From Seminavis robusta (taxonomy: Eukaryota > Bacillariophyta > Bacillariophyceae > Naviculales > Naviculaceae): 59,942 nt of DNA. The position numbers were made by a program, and so were the translations under genes. Numbering within the stretch: position 1 is the stretch's first letter; every line of letters begins with the position of its first letter. The stretch is from positions 1 through 59,942 of the forward strand of contig CAICTM010000555.1 of the NCBI GenBank assembly GCA_903772945.1, read 5' to 3'. Positions 31,574 through 41,277 of this stretch are shown here, one piece after another. The notes beneath the pieces were generated by a model. It saw only the letters and a list, made by a program, of their open reading frames with translations, did not search any database and had not been told where the DNA came from.

Positions 31574-32302
31574 ATGAAGCACAACAATATCATGAAATTC
31601 CTCGCTGATCCATCCAAGCTGGCGGCCAAGTTCGACTGGAAGCGAAAGGCGGGGTCCATCTTGGCGTTGGACGTGGGCAAGGACAAGATTGGTTTGGCTG
31701 TGGCTTCGCATCCAGAGAGCGGAGAATCAGCCCTGGCATTGGATCCAATGCCTCTCATGCTAGTGACCCGAACGGGCAATCGGAAAGTCCTGGACGAGTC
31801 AGTCATTCAAGAATTGCAGGATGTTGTCGAGACGTTCAATGTGTGTGGCTTTGTGGTATCCTGGCCGTTGCAGAAGGAAGGCCGCTGCGGGGCGCCCTGC
31901 GGAAAGGTCCTACATACCCTGGATTGTCTCGTGGAAGAAAGTTCGTCCATTGTCAACCAAAATCGACCCTTTTGCCTCTGGGATGATCATCATTATCTTC
32001 CGGGAGAAGATCGGTGGGGCCGTCTGCCCAAGTATGGAGAGTCTACCACCAAGACTGTGCACAGAGCCAGCGAAGAACAGTATGTGCACAAGTGCAGCAG
32101 CAGCATTGCCGTGGATGTTTGGAACGACTACTGCTCCAAGCACTGGCCTCAGCTTTGTGACGATGAGGAGCAACTTGACGAGATCTGGGATATCCCCAGA
32201 AATACTTACTGTGAGTCAAAGACTGTGCTAAGTGTTTGGCATGACAACGACGGTGATGAATGCTTCGACGAAACTTACCCAAACTCGGCCCTTGTAGCCT
32301 GA
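31574..32302 (+). CDS. YqgF/RuvX-like RNase H-fold protein, copy 2
   Basis: A 242-aa paralogue of the 27626-28306 protein. It keeps ILALDVGKDKIGLAVASHP, FVVSWPLQKEGRCGAPCGKV and CLWDDHH, so the first Asp and the WDxHH acidic residue are conserved. The last-helix acidic position again reads Ser (SSSIAVDVWNDYC). The block EGRCGAPCGKVLHTLD is identical in both copies, including two cysteines four residues apart, which points to strong selection there. An in-frame ATG at codon 7 is an alternative start. About 100 bases after the stop begins a roughly 340-bp sequence repeated after the ATPase gene at 37927. No targeting signal is evident. Confidence 0.8.
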   Translation: MKHNNIMKFLADPSKLAAKFDWKRKAGSILALDVGKDKIGLAVASHPESGESALALDPMPLMLVTRTGNRKVLDESVIQELQDVVETFNVCGFVVSWPLQKEGRCGAPCGKVLHTLDCLVEESSSIVNQNRPFCLWDDHHYLPGEDRWGRLPKYGESTTKTVHRASEEQYVHKCSSSIAVDVWNDYCSKHWPQLCDDEEQLDEIWDIPRNTYCESKTVLSVWHDNDGDECFDETYPNSALVA

Positions 32303-33655
32303 GAATGAATGCTGCACCGACACATTCATGGTGAAAGTTGGGCTTCATACAGTTACCTGCAGTTGAGGATTCATGATTGCGAACGGAATGATTGAATGGC
32401 CCTGGCCCTGGAATGGATACCAGCCACAACACAGCTTGCTTGTCGGAGTCTTGAGAGAGCATTGCATTGCATCACCTCATAGAATTCTAGCATAGCTATT
32501 GTGACGAGTTGTGGTGGGCAACAGAATCCATAGTTGCCCCCCTCCCCTTTAGACTATATACACCCCATAAGGGTTATTGCGATACGAGTACTGTCCCCTA
32601 TCCTCTCATTCACCCGCACCAGTACGGTAGATCGTTGTTGCACCGGTGCCTTCATCAGCACATTTGCCCAGTCTAATGATCCGTTTTAACTCAGATGCTA
32701 CATTCAGAAGTCGTTGGAAGCAATGGGGTTCTTCAATTAGCTAGCTAGGCATGACATCACCAGCCTCCTCTGAGGACCTTTTCAAGTTGTCGGAGTTCGC
32801 ACAGGGCCACGCAAGGGATGCACGGTCGTCGACAGCACGAAGAACCCATTCCAAGTCGCCCCCGAAACGGATTTTTTTAAAGTTTTGCAAAATGAGATTT
32901 GAGAAAGCATCCTGAAAATACTCCACAGTTCTCCTAGACTATGAACATGATGGAAAAGATGGAAAACTAAAAGACACCTTGTCCATGGTGTCAATCCGAT
33001 ACCGGTAAGCATGTGGCTGATGAGCTTCCCAGACAAATCTGGCCTCAAAGCTAGCAAGCATGGCGGCTTGAATCCACACAGGAACAAGAATGAGGACCAG
33101 GACTATGATATTATTATGGTCAATAGAAGAAGGTGCTAGCTAGGTAGCAGCTTATTAGGTAGCCAAGCTAGCTTCTCTTCCCCTCCTCTCTTGGTCTCTT
33201 TCAACTTCCCCTCCCCCAGGGTTTTCTTGCTGACCATCATTCAGTGATGTTGTTATATCACAACAGCTGTCGCAACAAGGTTGTGATTTATTACTAACAA
33301 CTTCGAACGCAGAACACAGGTAGATTGCGTGACGTGGCGGGTCACAACGCTGTCACAACAGTCTCTTCAATGGAGGTCATTCTGTATACGACAGCAGAAG
33401 CTTTTTAAAAAGGGCACGGTAGGTTTCTACACTCAATACTTAAACACAGTTTCGGCATCCCTGAAAAGCGGAACCAAAAAAGACCGGTTCCATTACATGA
33501 AATTTAACCATTGAGATCTACTAGTATTGTGCTTCTTTCTGGTACTCTAGAGTACCAAGCACAGCAAACCAATCACTCCATAATCACATCATGTCTCATA
33601 TTATCTTATCTTATTTTCTGATAGAGCATATCATTTCCTGCAGTATCATAATATC
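32303..33655. other. Intergenic region with repeat copy A
   Basis: 1.35 kb. The first part holds direct-repeat copy A (32401-32737). The rest, including several CTAGCTAG runs near 32738-32750 and 33140-33175, shows no gene. Confidence 0.5.
32401..32737 (+). repeat. Direct repeat, copy A (about 340 bp)
   Basis: It aligns in the same orientation with 38045-38404. Shared blocks include GGAATGGATACCA, GAGTCTTGAG, TTGCATTGCAT, TTGTGACGAGTTGTGG, GGGCAACAGAATCCATA, AGACTATATACA, ATACGAGTACTGTC, ATCCTCTCATTCACCCG, CTAATGATCCG, AACTCAGATGCTAC and CGTTGGAAGCAA. I judge identity in these blocks to be high, with small indels between them. Copy A begins about 100 bases after the stop of the second YqgF-like gene. 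Confidence 0.85.
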
Positions 33656-36600
33656 ATGTTCGGAACTGCCACGGGATCATCGTCCTTGGACATGCCCCAC
33701 ATGGCACATAGCTTGAACCAAAGTGAGGACTCGTCCACACTGAGCAGCAATCCCACGCCCACACAGAAACGACGCAGTGTCAGGGCCAGCACCAGTTCTC
33801 TCCGGCGACCCACCATTAGCGATGAGTTTCACTTTTCTTTGCCGGGAGAAACCCGCGGCGCTCTGTCTCGCAGCAGCAGTGCTTCTTCTTTTGGTAGCAC
33901 TAGAAGCCGCCAGAGCAACAACAGTTATTCCAATAATGCCAATGTCAAACAGCTTACCGTCAACAAACTGCGCCATGATGATCTCGAAAAGATGACGGAT
34001 TCTCCTTCATCCAAGGCCCCTCTGGGGAGGAGCCGAGAATACGACCTCTTATCAGAGCGACTGCAAGCAGTGGTGGAGGGCCGTGTGGGCCGCGAACTAG
34101 TCTTGATGAGTGGATACTCTGGAGTGGGAAAGACCAAACTGGCCTCCAGCATTCGGCCCTTGGTGAAGCGGGGTCTCTTTGTGATTTCCAAGTTTGATTA
34201 CGACAACACTACTGCTGGTGACAACAACAACATTGACAACGACAGCAATCCCTACGTGGCCATTACGGCAGCCTTTAACCGGATTTGTCGCGATATTTAT
34301 CGACGCCGGTGCACTGCCAGTAGTGTGCATGGGAGTACTGATACTGATACTGGCACTGGTATGGGTGAACAAGAGATTGACACCAAGTCCCTGTCCCAAC
34401 ACTTGGTGGATGCCATGACCCCCACGGAACTGTACCTTCTGGAAGAAATCGTTCCCGACATGGACCTGTTGCTGCTTGAAAACGAACAAACCCAAAGCAG
34501 TCAATTCGCCACGGACATTAAAGGCAACACGGAAACCAGGCCCATTCTCTTGCACGCCTTTCGAAAGTTCTTGCGCATCATTGCCTACCACGCCACCTTT
34601 CTTTGCATCGTCTTGGATGATACCCAGTGGGCCGATTCCGCTTCTTTGGGGTTGCTAGAGTCCATTCTCTCGGACCAGAATATCAAGAACCTCATGGTGG
34701 TGGCCTGTTACCGATCCAATGAGGTCGACGAAAACCATCCCTGGTCTATAATGGTCCAGGGATTGAGAAATCAGCAGCAGCAGCAACAACAGCAGCAGCA
34801 GCAGAAACTTGAAGAGCAGAAACTTGAACATTCCAATACTAATGACACAGATGGCGAGAGCTCTACTGGTCTTTCCATTACGGCGCTGCCACTCGATAAC
34901 CTGGATGTGGATACCCTCAATCGGATCATCATGGTCCTCATCAACACGGACGACACGGCAAGAACCATCGAGCTAGCCACGGCCATTCACGCCCGAACCC
35001 AAGGCAATGCATATTTCTCACTGACCTTTTTGGAAAACCTAAGGGACGAAGGACTGCTAGAATTCAACCTGGGAACCTTTCGGTGGGCCTGGGATTGCCA
35101 GGAAATCCTCGACGCCACGGTAGCTACCACCAACATGGTCAGCTTGCTCATGGACAAGATGAACCGATCCGGTGCCAAGGGGTGTCAAATGACCAGGCTG
35201 CTGCCATTGGCGGCGTGCCTGGGAAGTTCCTTTGAAAGAAAGCTGCTCGAGTTGGTTTGGATGGAGATTGAAAAGGTGGGCCAGGTGGGGGATTTTAACA
35301 CTATGGAGGATGATGATCAGGGCGATTGGGTTGTGGACGGAGAGCAACCTGATGGCATGGATATGGAAATGGCCGTGGGCGACAATGAGCGCGAACGACA
35401 GTTTGATTCCCTCTTGAAAATGGCAATGGAGGAGCAGTTTCTAGAACCCATGGGGGAGACGAGAGTGAGGTTCTCCCACGACAAAATCCAAGAAGCCAGC
35501 ATGTCGCTCCTGCGGGGGGATCGTTTCGACAAGCTCAAGATATGTGTTGGCGTTGTAATGCTGGCGGAATTGGAGCCGACCGAGCTTGACTCCTGCCTGT
35601 TTGTGGCTGTGAACCTGCTCAACAGTGATTTTCTGGAAGGGTTCCTGAAAGGCCTCTTGATGGGAGACGCATCCGCCACTAGTCGCAACGCTGACGACGA
35701 CCTCACAGAAACATCCTGCACGCACACGACACTTCGCTACTCTATTGGCAACACACCTAGGTTTCTTCGACGCTTGCTTCGCGGGGTGTCTGTGAATCCT
35801 GATCACGAGGATGAAAGCAGCAAGGTTTCTCCCCCACCTCCGAAAACCAACGTATCGGTGGTGGGGATTGATACCGAGGACCTAGAATTGGAGAGCTTTC
35901 GTGTGAGGTTAGCGCAGTTGAATCTCCAGGCCGCCGTGAAGGCGAAGGGCTTGTCTGCTTTTCATAGTGCTGCAAGCTACGCAGCCAAGGGCTTGGCGCT
36001 ATTGGGAAAGGAAGAAAAGTGGACCACCACCTTTCACTTGGCGTTGGACCTCTGCAACGTTGGAGCAGAAGCCCAGGCTAACATTGGAGCATTTGACAAG
36101 GCCATGATGTACTGCACCGAAGTGCTCGAGTGTCCACAATGTTCTATTGCTGATAAAATACGAGCATATAGGGTACTTGTGGCCCACAAAGGAGGCCTTG
36201 GAGACTTCAAGGAAGCGTCCGATTTGTGCCTGGAGGAGCTGCGGCGGCTTAACTACAAATTCCCATCGAATAGGGTCGTCAAAGTTTTCAAAGTATTGAA
36301 ACTTGCCCTTCAGGCGAAAAACTCCAAAGGGTTACCCTTGAGTGACGTCGCCGCCATGCCACTCATGGCAGACCGAAACATCCGCGCAGTGATGGCCTTG
36401 ATGGAGATGACCTACACGTTCTTGTATCTGATGCAGGACGAAGAAGGAATGATTCTGGTGGTTGATAAGATGCGTCGATTGACAATGAAGTACGGTCTCT
36501 GCAAAGAGAGTCCTGGCTCACTTATGATCCGTTGCCACATCAACATGTTTATCTTTGGCGACGTCAAGAAAGGGTTAGCTTACATTGAAAATGTATTGAC

Positions 36601-37927
36601 GGCCCTGGATTGTTTGGGGCCATACGCATCTATGGCCTTTTCCAGAACAACATGGCAAGTATATGGCATGGTATATTGCTGGGTTAAGCCCTTGAACACC
36701 TGCATAGCCAAGTTAGAGGAAGGATTTATTCGTGGGCTCCAGGTAGGCGACACAGAGAGCGCAGCCATCAGTGCTTGGATAATGGTGTCCTTTGAGTTCT
36801 TCACTGGCAAAATGACGCTGGATCGGCTGAAACAAAGGTGTCTGTCCTTCATCCCTCAACTGGAATCATTGCAGCGGTTTGTGTTTTCGAAATGCATATC
36901 TTGCCTCCTGCAACTCGCGATCAACCTATCAGAAGAAGGGGCACCAAATACAACGCTTCTTACTGGGAGGGCCATGGACGAGGCAGACATGCGAAAGAAT
37001 GCGGCTGTCTCATCGGATGCATATGAAAGAATCGCTCTGTATGCTCTCGATTTCTTCGTGCAGATGGCCTATGCATTCTTTGGCGACCATGTCAATGGTG
37101 CGGCATTTGCCATCAAGCGTGGCGATGTCATCTTGGACGAATTACGAGGCAACGCTCTGGGTACCCTTTGCCCAGTCCTTCGAGCGATCTCACTATATGC
37201 CATGGCACGAGAGACTACGGGTGTGCAGAGGCTGAAATACAAGCGTTTAGCAAAACAGGCGCACTCACATGTCCGCTTCTGGGTGCAGAACGGAAATTGC
37301 AACATACTGCATCTGTTGAAGCTGCTTGAAGCAGAACGCAAGTCGCTTTCAAGGAACAAGGAGGCAGAGGCAACCGCTTTGTTTCGCGAGGCACGCGTGT
37401 TGGCTGCACGGGGTGGTTTCCGACAGGACGCCGCACTAATATGCGAACGGCATGCCGAATTCCTCCTATTGGGATGCTCTGAAGGCCGTGCCTCGGCTGA
37501 TAGGCCAGGGGCAGCCCGTCAAATGGAAGAAGCTATTCGCTATTACTCGGAATGGGGGGCAATGCATAAAGCGAAGCTACTCAGAAACAAATACGCAGGC
37601 CTCCTTGCGGCTCAGGATTGGGATCAACTGGCGATGGCGTTGCGGCAAGGGGTTGATGTAAGAACTCGAACTTACCGCTTGAGAAAGTACAAAGACTGCT
37701 TCGTGGGAAGCGAAGCAGTGGATTTTCTTTCCAAGCTGACAGCGAGACCAAGAGAGGAAGCCCTTGAGGTTGGCAGGCAGATGTCAGAGCGCTTTGATCT
37801 TCTGGAACACGTTTGCGACAAGGATGCACATCCTGAGTTGGAGGATGGGTACCTTTTTTATCGTTTTGTAACCAAACCCAAAAAGGGTGGTGGGGAACGG
37901 CGGACTCTGATCGAGGTGCCGTGGTGA
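33656..37927 (+). CDS. P-loop ATPase with helical repeats and C-terminal DEP domain
   Basis: A 1423-aa protein with no intron seen. Residues 1-120 are Ser-rich and disordered. The AAA_16/COG3899-type ATPase module has Walker A GYSGVGKT near 152-159, Walker B LCIVLDDTQW near 316-325, and ACYRSNEVDENH after it. A Gln run (about 372-383) interrupts the module. TPR-like helices fill about 600-1310 and include LLTGRAMDEADMRK, matched by ILTGEAMDEENFRS in the paralogue at 8568-12441. About 1325-1410 is a DEP domain (RTYRLRKYKDCFVGSEAVDF and the YLFYRF strand). DEP domains bring signalling proteins to membranes or to receptors and G-protein partners (family knowledge). The paralogue lacks this domain. 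It is a likely signal-transduction ATPase with unknown partner. Confidence 0.88.
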   Translation: MFGTATGSSSLDMPHMAHSLNQSEDSSTLSSNPTPTQKRRSVRASTSSLRRPTISDEFHFSLPGETRGALSRSSSASSFGSTRSRQSNNSYSNNANVKQLTVNKLRHDDLEKMTDSPSSKAPLGRSREYDLLSERLQAVVEGRVGRELVLMSGYSGVGKTKLASSIRPLVKRGLFVISKFDYDNTTAGDNNNIDNDSNPYVAITAAFNRICRDIYRRRCTASSVHGSTDTDTGTGMGEQEIDTKSLSQHLVDAMTPTELYLLEEIVPDMDLLLLENEQTQSSQFATDIKGNTETRPILLHAFRKFLRIIAYHATFLCIVLDDTQWADSASLGLLESILSDQNIKNLMVVACYRSNEVDENHPWSIMVQGLRNQQQQQQQQQQQKLEEQKLEHSNTNDTDGESSTGLSITALPLDNLDVDTLNRIIMVLINTDDTARTIELATAIHARTQGNAYFSLTFLENLRDEGLLEFNLGTFRWAWDCQEILDATVATTNMVSLLMDKMNRSGAKGCQMTRLLPLAACLGSSFERKLLELVWMEIEKVGQVGDFNTMEDDDQGDWVVDGEQPDGMDMEMAVGDNERERQFDSLLKMAMEEQFLEPMGETRVRFSHDKIQEASMSLLRGDRFDKLKICVGVVMLAELEPTELDSCLFVAVNLLNSDFLEGFLKGLLMGDASATSRNADDDLTETSCTHTTLRYSIGNTPRFLRRLLRGVSVNPDHEDESSKVSPPPPKTNVSVVGIDTEDLELESFRVRLAQLNLQAAVKAKGLSAFHSAASYAAKGLALLGKEEKWTTTFHLALDLCNVGAEAQANIGAFDKAMMYCTEVLECPQCSIADKIRAYRVLVAHKGGLGDFKEASDLCLEELRRLNYKFPSNRVVKVFKVLKLALQAKNSKGLPLSDVAAMPLMADRNIRAVMALMEMTYTFLYLMQDEEGMILVVDKMRRLTMKYGLCKESPGSLMIRCHINMFIFGDVKKGLAYIENVLTALDCLGPYASMAFSRTTWQVYGMVYCWVKPLNTCIAKLEEGFIRGLQVGDTESAAISAWIMVSFEFFTGKMTLDRLKQRCLSFIPQLESLQRFVFSKCISCLLQLAINLSEEGAPNTTLLTGRAMDEADMRKNAAVSSDAYERIALYALDFFVQMAYAFFGDHVNGAAFAIKRGDVILDELRGNALGTLCPVLRAISLYAMARETTGVQRLKYKRLAKQAHSHVRFWVQNGNCNILHLLKLLEAERKSLSRNKEAEATALFREARVLAARGGFRQDAALICERHAEFLLLGCSEGRASADRPGAARQMEEAIRYYSEWGAMHKAKLLRNKYAGLLAAQDWDQLAMALRQGVDVRTRTYRLRKYKDCFVGSEAVDFLSKLTARPREEALEVGRQMSERFDLLEHVCDKDAHPELEDGYLFYRFVTKPKKGGGERRTLIEVPW

Positions 37928-38780
37928 ATAGCTCGAGTTTTGCACCCCCAACCTACCCGAAGAACTGCCACAGCAGCCAGGTACATGACGACATGTTGTT
38001 GTCTGCAAGAAAGAGTGAGAGTACCGGTACGGAGGAGTGGAGCATCTGGCCCAGGAATGGATACCAACCACAAAAACAGGTTGCTTGTTGGAGTCTTGAG
38101 GGAGCGTTGCATTGCATAGCATTGCATCACCTGGTAGATTATTCTAGCTTGGGTATTGTGACGAGTTGTGGCGGGCAACAGAATCCATACTGTAGTGCCC
38201 TCCGATGTAGACTATATACATATACGATACGAGTACTGTCGGTATCCTCTCATTCACCCGTATCGTTGTCATACTGAGGCCTTCATCGCCATATGGGCTT
38301 CTGGTTCCTATAGCTAATGCTATTTGCAGAAGTGCACAGACTAATGATCCGGTTAACTCAGATGCTACTATTAATAGCGAATCAGAAGTTCGTTGGAAGC
38401 AAGGGGATGCCGCTAGCTACCCCGAGAAGGCAATAGTCGAAGAAAAGGGCTTTCTTCTTCATTACTGGAATAGGATACGTTGATGAACAGAACGACACTG
38501 AGACCTCATATCAGTACCGTAGCCCATCAATGATGTTGTGGTGTGCAAAGGGCATCATCGAAAGCGAGAAACCCCACAATTAGCCATTCGACCGACTGAG
38601 TCAGTTACAGTTGTTCATCTCAACCACTGGCAATGGGCGATCCTCTATCTGCAGAGTGCGTATTTCCATTTGCCAGTCTCTGAGAATCATGGTCCTTCTT
38701 TAACTTCCTTCGAGAGAGCATTGGTTGCCTCCAATGGTTGTCCATTGTAGCTACCATTCAGTCGGTCCCAAAAGCAACAC
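37928..38780. other. Intergenic region with repeat copy B
   Basis: 853 bases between convergent genes. It contains direct-repeat copy B at 38045-38404. The rest shows no gene. Confidence 0.5.
38045..38404 (+). repeat. Direct repeat, copy B (about 360 bp)
   Basis: The partner of 32401-32737 in direct orientation, starting about 118 bases after the stop of the DEP-domain ATPase. It has an extra short duplication (GCATTGCATAGCATTGCAT) and an insertion near 38290-38330 compared with copy A. I see no terminal inverted repeats or target-site duplication. Confidence 0.85.
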
Positions 38781-40007
38781 TTACCCCACCACGGGATGTT
38801 TGCAGACGGGGCAGACGGCTCTATGCGCGAGCCACGGATCTATACACCCGACGTGGAATTCATGAAAACAATGAATTCTTCTCACTCGATCTCCCATTTG
38901 GTAGGCTTCTAAACAAATGGGGCATGCTTGTGCCGCATTGTTTGACAATAATAATTCATCATTGGGATCGTTCAAAACTCGTTGTGGACATCGATCAATT
39001 TCTGCCTGTGTGGCTCCCATGGATTGTGCCATTGTGGCTTCTTCGTGAAAGCGCATCAATGCTTCGTAATCATTGCCATCAAAATCGGAATCCCGCATGA
39101 CGAGGCGCAAGGATTCCAAAGACAGGGGTGGTTGTCCATTAGCAGTTCGTTGTCGATTGAGATCGGTGACCCATGCCCGAAATCGTGCCGTGCGCAACAG
39201 AGTGGCATGAGCATGCATGGATTGTGGTACGACCAATCGAGCCAGTGCGCCCCGGCCACTGTTGCGAGTGGATCTTCGATTGTTAGTAGTAGTAGGTGTC
39301 GGCAAGGACAGCCCCGCCGCTGACAATCCTCCTTGTGCGCGGGTGAATTGTCGGTATAAAACACAGACCCTTAGAATGGTGCGAGTAATGACAAACACCG
39401 ACATCATGACGGCAAAATCCAAAATGGCTTGACCGGCACTTCCCTGTGGTCGACGCCGTCGTTTTGGTTTTTTCTTGCCATCTTCTGCTTCTTCTTCCTC
39501 CTCTTCATCACTACCATCCGTAAAATAATCTCCACCACCGCGTAGATTGGAATGTCCCGCTGCCGCGAGTTGTTCTTGTTCGCGTCTCCATGCCATGTCT
39601 CCCGCACGGGCTCTCATTTTGCGTTGCCAATCGGGTGCTTCATCGGCAATTTCCGGGACGATATCCAGATCTTGTCCATTTTTTTTGGCTTTGCGATGTT
39701 CCAGGCGCAATTGTTCTCTTGTTTGCAATTCCAAATTCAAACGTTGCATCGCTTCAAAGGAGCGATCGGGTTGCCACTGGAAAAAGGCATAACTGTACAC
39801 GACGCAAATGCCCAAAAACAGTGCCAGGTTCTTTCGTCGTTGATGATGATGAAAGAAAAAGAGCAACAGTCGACTGCGATCTCGATGTTGCTGATGATGT
39901 TGTTGTTCGCCATTCGATTGTGGAGCTTGGCGTGGACTGCTGATGCTGCTAATGCTGCTAGTAGTGCGACGAGTGCGGGGTGGATTGGGAGAGCTTGGGA
40001 ACATCAT
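38781..40007 (-). CDS. RING-H2 membrane E3 ubiquitin ligase candidate
   Basis: A 408-aa protein from the ATG at 40007; the frame extends upstream but without another ATG. Residues 1-50 are Ser/Pro/Arg-rich. A first hydrophobic segment lies near 57-76 (NLALFLGICVVYSYAFFQW) and a second near 190-216 (ILDFAVMMSVFVITRTILR). Between them is a charged region with a Glu run. The C-terminus is a complete RING-H2 finger (about 362-404): CPIC, then CFHEFH, C, and CPVC, matching the C3H2C3 spacing. By family knowledge it would recruit an E2 enzyme and ubiquitinate partners at a membrane. It overlaps nothing and converges on the DEP-domain ATPase gene. Confidence 0.88.
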   Translation of the reverse strand: MMFPSSPNPPRTRRTTSSISSISSPRQAPQSNGEQQHHQQHRDRSRLLLFFFHHHQRRKNLALFLGICVVYSYAFFQWQPDRSFEAMQRLNLELQTREQLRLEHRKAKKNGQDLDIVPEIADEAPDWQRKMRARAGDMAWRREQEQLAAAGHSNLRGGGDYFTDGSDEEEEEEAEDGKKKPKRRRRPQGSAGQAILDFAVMMSVFVITRTILRVCVLYRQFTRAQGGLSAAGLSLPTPTTTNNRRSTRNSGRGALARLVVPQSMHAHATLLRTARFRAWVTDLNRQRTANGQPPLSLESLRLVMRDSDFDGNDYEALMRFHEEATMAQSMGATQAEIDRCPQRVLNDPNDELLLSNNAAQACPICLEAYQMGDRVRRIHCFHEFHVGCIDPWLAHRAVCPVCKHPVVG

Positions 40008-40326
40008 CTTGACTGGAATTCTACTTTGTTTCACCGACACCGTCTTTTATTCATTGCTGGTATCGTATCCTCGAGCTAGCTAGTCAGCTGATGATAGTGC
40101 TGTACAGACAACGCAATGGATTTCCAATACGGTGGGCTTCACCAAGCTTTGCGCCTCTGCTTTGGCACCAACAGCACCATGGTCCGATCTCCAATCAAGA
40201 GTGACGTCGTATTAAGGACTCCCATTTGAGCTTCGTTTCCACGGCCGCTAAGAAAGCCACGGTCACAGCACACGATTTGACTGGTCCATGTTTGGCTATT
40301 TGCTTCTTTGCTCCACCGCACTGCAA

Positions 40327-40453
40327 GGCTGTGTACCTCAAATGGAAAGAGCATCGCTTCTTTATTCAGTCTTAGCACTGGAAGTGTGCCGTGGCTCCTT
40401 GAGTTGGGCACTTGTTTCAGCGGTGGGTGCTGGTTCAAGCCCAGACATAACCT
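40327..40453 (+). pseudogene. Degenerate tRNA-like unit with a 60-nt intervening sequence
   Basis: It has a B-box-like GGTTCAAGCCC and an A-box-like TACCTCAAATGG, an anticodon-stem pair TCGCT/AGCGG, and a T5 run directly after the 3' end. The acceptor stem (GGCTGTG/CATAACC) has one mismatch and one G-T pair. The T stem has one mismatch, and the D stem has a C-C opposition. It shares the TCGCT and TTTCAGCGG halves with the unit at 40688-40793. It is probably a decayed copy. The anticodon cannot be read. Confidence 0.5.
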
Positions 40454-40687
40454 TTTTCCCCAAAGTACTACCAGTAGCTAGCTAGTACATGTACCTTCAG
40501 TCAGTCAGAGGTCACTCGCATACGTACGATATTTTCCCTCGCGTACGATGTATTTTCTCTGTCGTCATCGTCGATGCCTTTTTAAAAAAACCTTGGAAAC
40601 CTACAAAGTGTATGTGACTTTCCACTTGCTCAGAATATGTGTAGTGCGTCCTTTATAAATTTGCAGAGCTCTTCGCATGCAGCAACA

Positions 40688-40793
40688 GTTTGTGTAGCTC
40701 AATTGGAAAGAGCGTCGCTTCTACTCAGCTGATTTCTATGAAACAGCATATCTCATTCAGCGGAGGGTGGGAGTTCGAGTCTCTCCACAAACG
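40688..40793 (+). tRNA. tRNA-like gene with intervening sequence, anticodon not assigned
   Basis: The acceptor stem is GTTTGTG/CACAAAC (7 bp, perfect), then TA, D stem GCTC/GAGC, anticodon stem TCGCT/AGCGG, variable loop AGGGT, and T arm GGGAG-TTCGAGT-CTCTC. TTTT follows at once as a pol III terminator. A box TAGCTCAATTGG and B box GTTCGAGTC are good. Between the anticodon-stem halves are 39 nt instead of 7, so about 32 nt must be an intron. A standard 37/38 intron would leave C at position 33, where U is nearly universal, so the splice points, and hence the anticodon, are not clear. Acceptor and T-arm pairing favour a real gene. Confidence 0.6.
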
Positions 40794-41277
40794 TTTTGTT
40801 GTTTGTTGTTACAGTGAGTTGTTCCGATGCGTTGCTGACTGGCATGCTATTAGATGGGAAGCCATTATGACGGGTAAAAGTACCGTAGATGGATTACAGT
40901 AGACCACATTGAAGGCGTGATCACAATTTTATCAGTTAGTTTGCTCCATCAAAACCAGATACTATAGATACCGTATCAACAAGCCAGTACATGTCGCCAA
41001 CCAGGGAACATGACACAGCAGCACTTCGAAAGAGTTGCAGTCGACTTCCCCTGTCTGTCCCAGAATAATCAGACATAAGGCAGGCGCCATTGGAACCTCT
41101 CTGGCGGCAAGCCTCTACCGGTACCAGGTACCAAGCAAAGTACCTCGGATGCATCAACCTACTGTATGGGTTTAAAATACGCTGCCGCACCACTACCGTT
41201 TGTTGGGAAGGAAAATTCACACTATTACAACACTCAGACCTACCAAACAACCACACTACCACCCAAGTAGCAACTGA

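Larger units (their letters stand above)
40008..41277. other. Intergenic region with two tRNA-like units
   Basis: About 1.27 kb. It holds the tRNA-like sequences at 40327-40453 and 40688-40793. The rest shows palindromic GGTACC/CTAG words and no protein gene. Confidence 0.5.

Noticed and set aside
32401..38404. LTR retrotransposon bounded by the two direct repeats
   Set aside because: No TG...CA ends, no primer-binding site and no Gag, protease, integrase or reverse transcriptase between them; the interior gene is a host-type ATPase.
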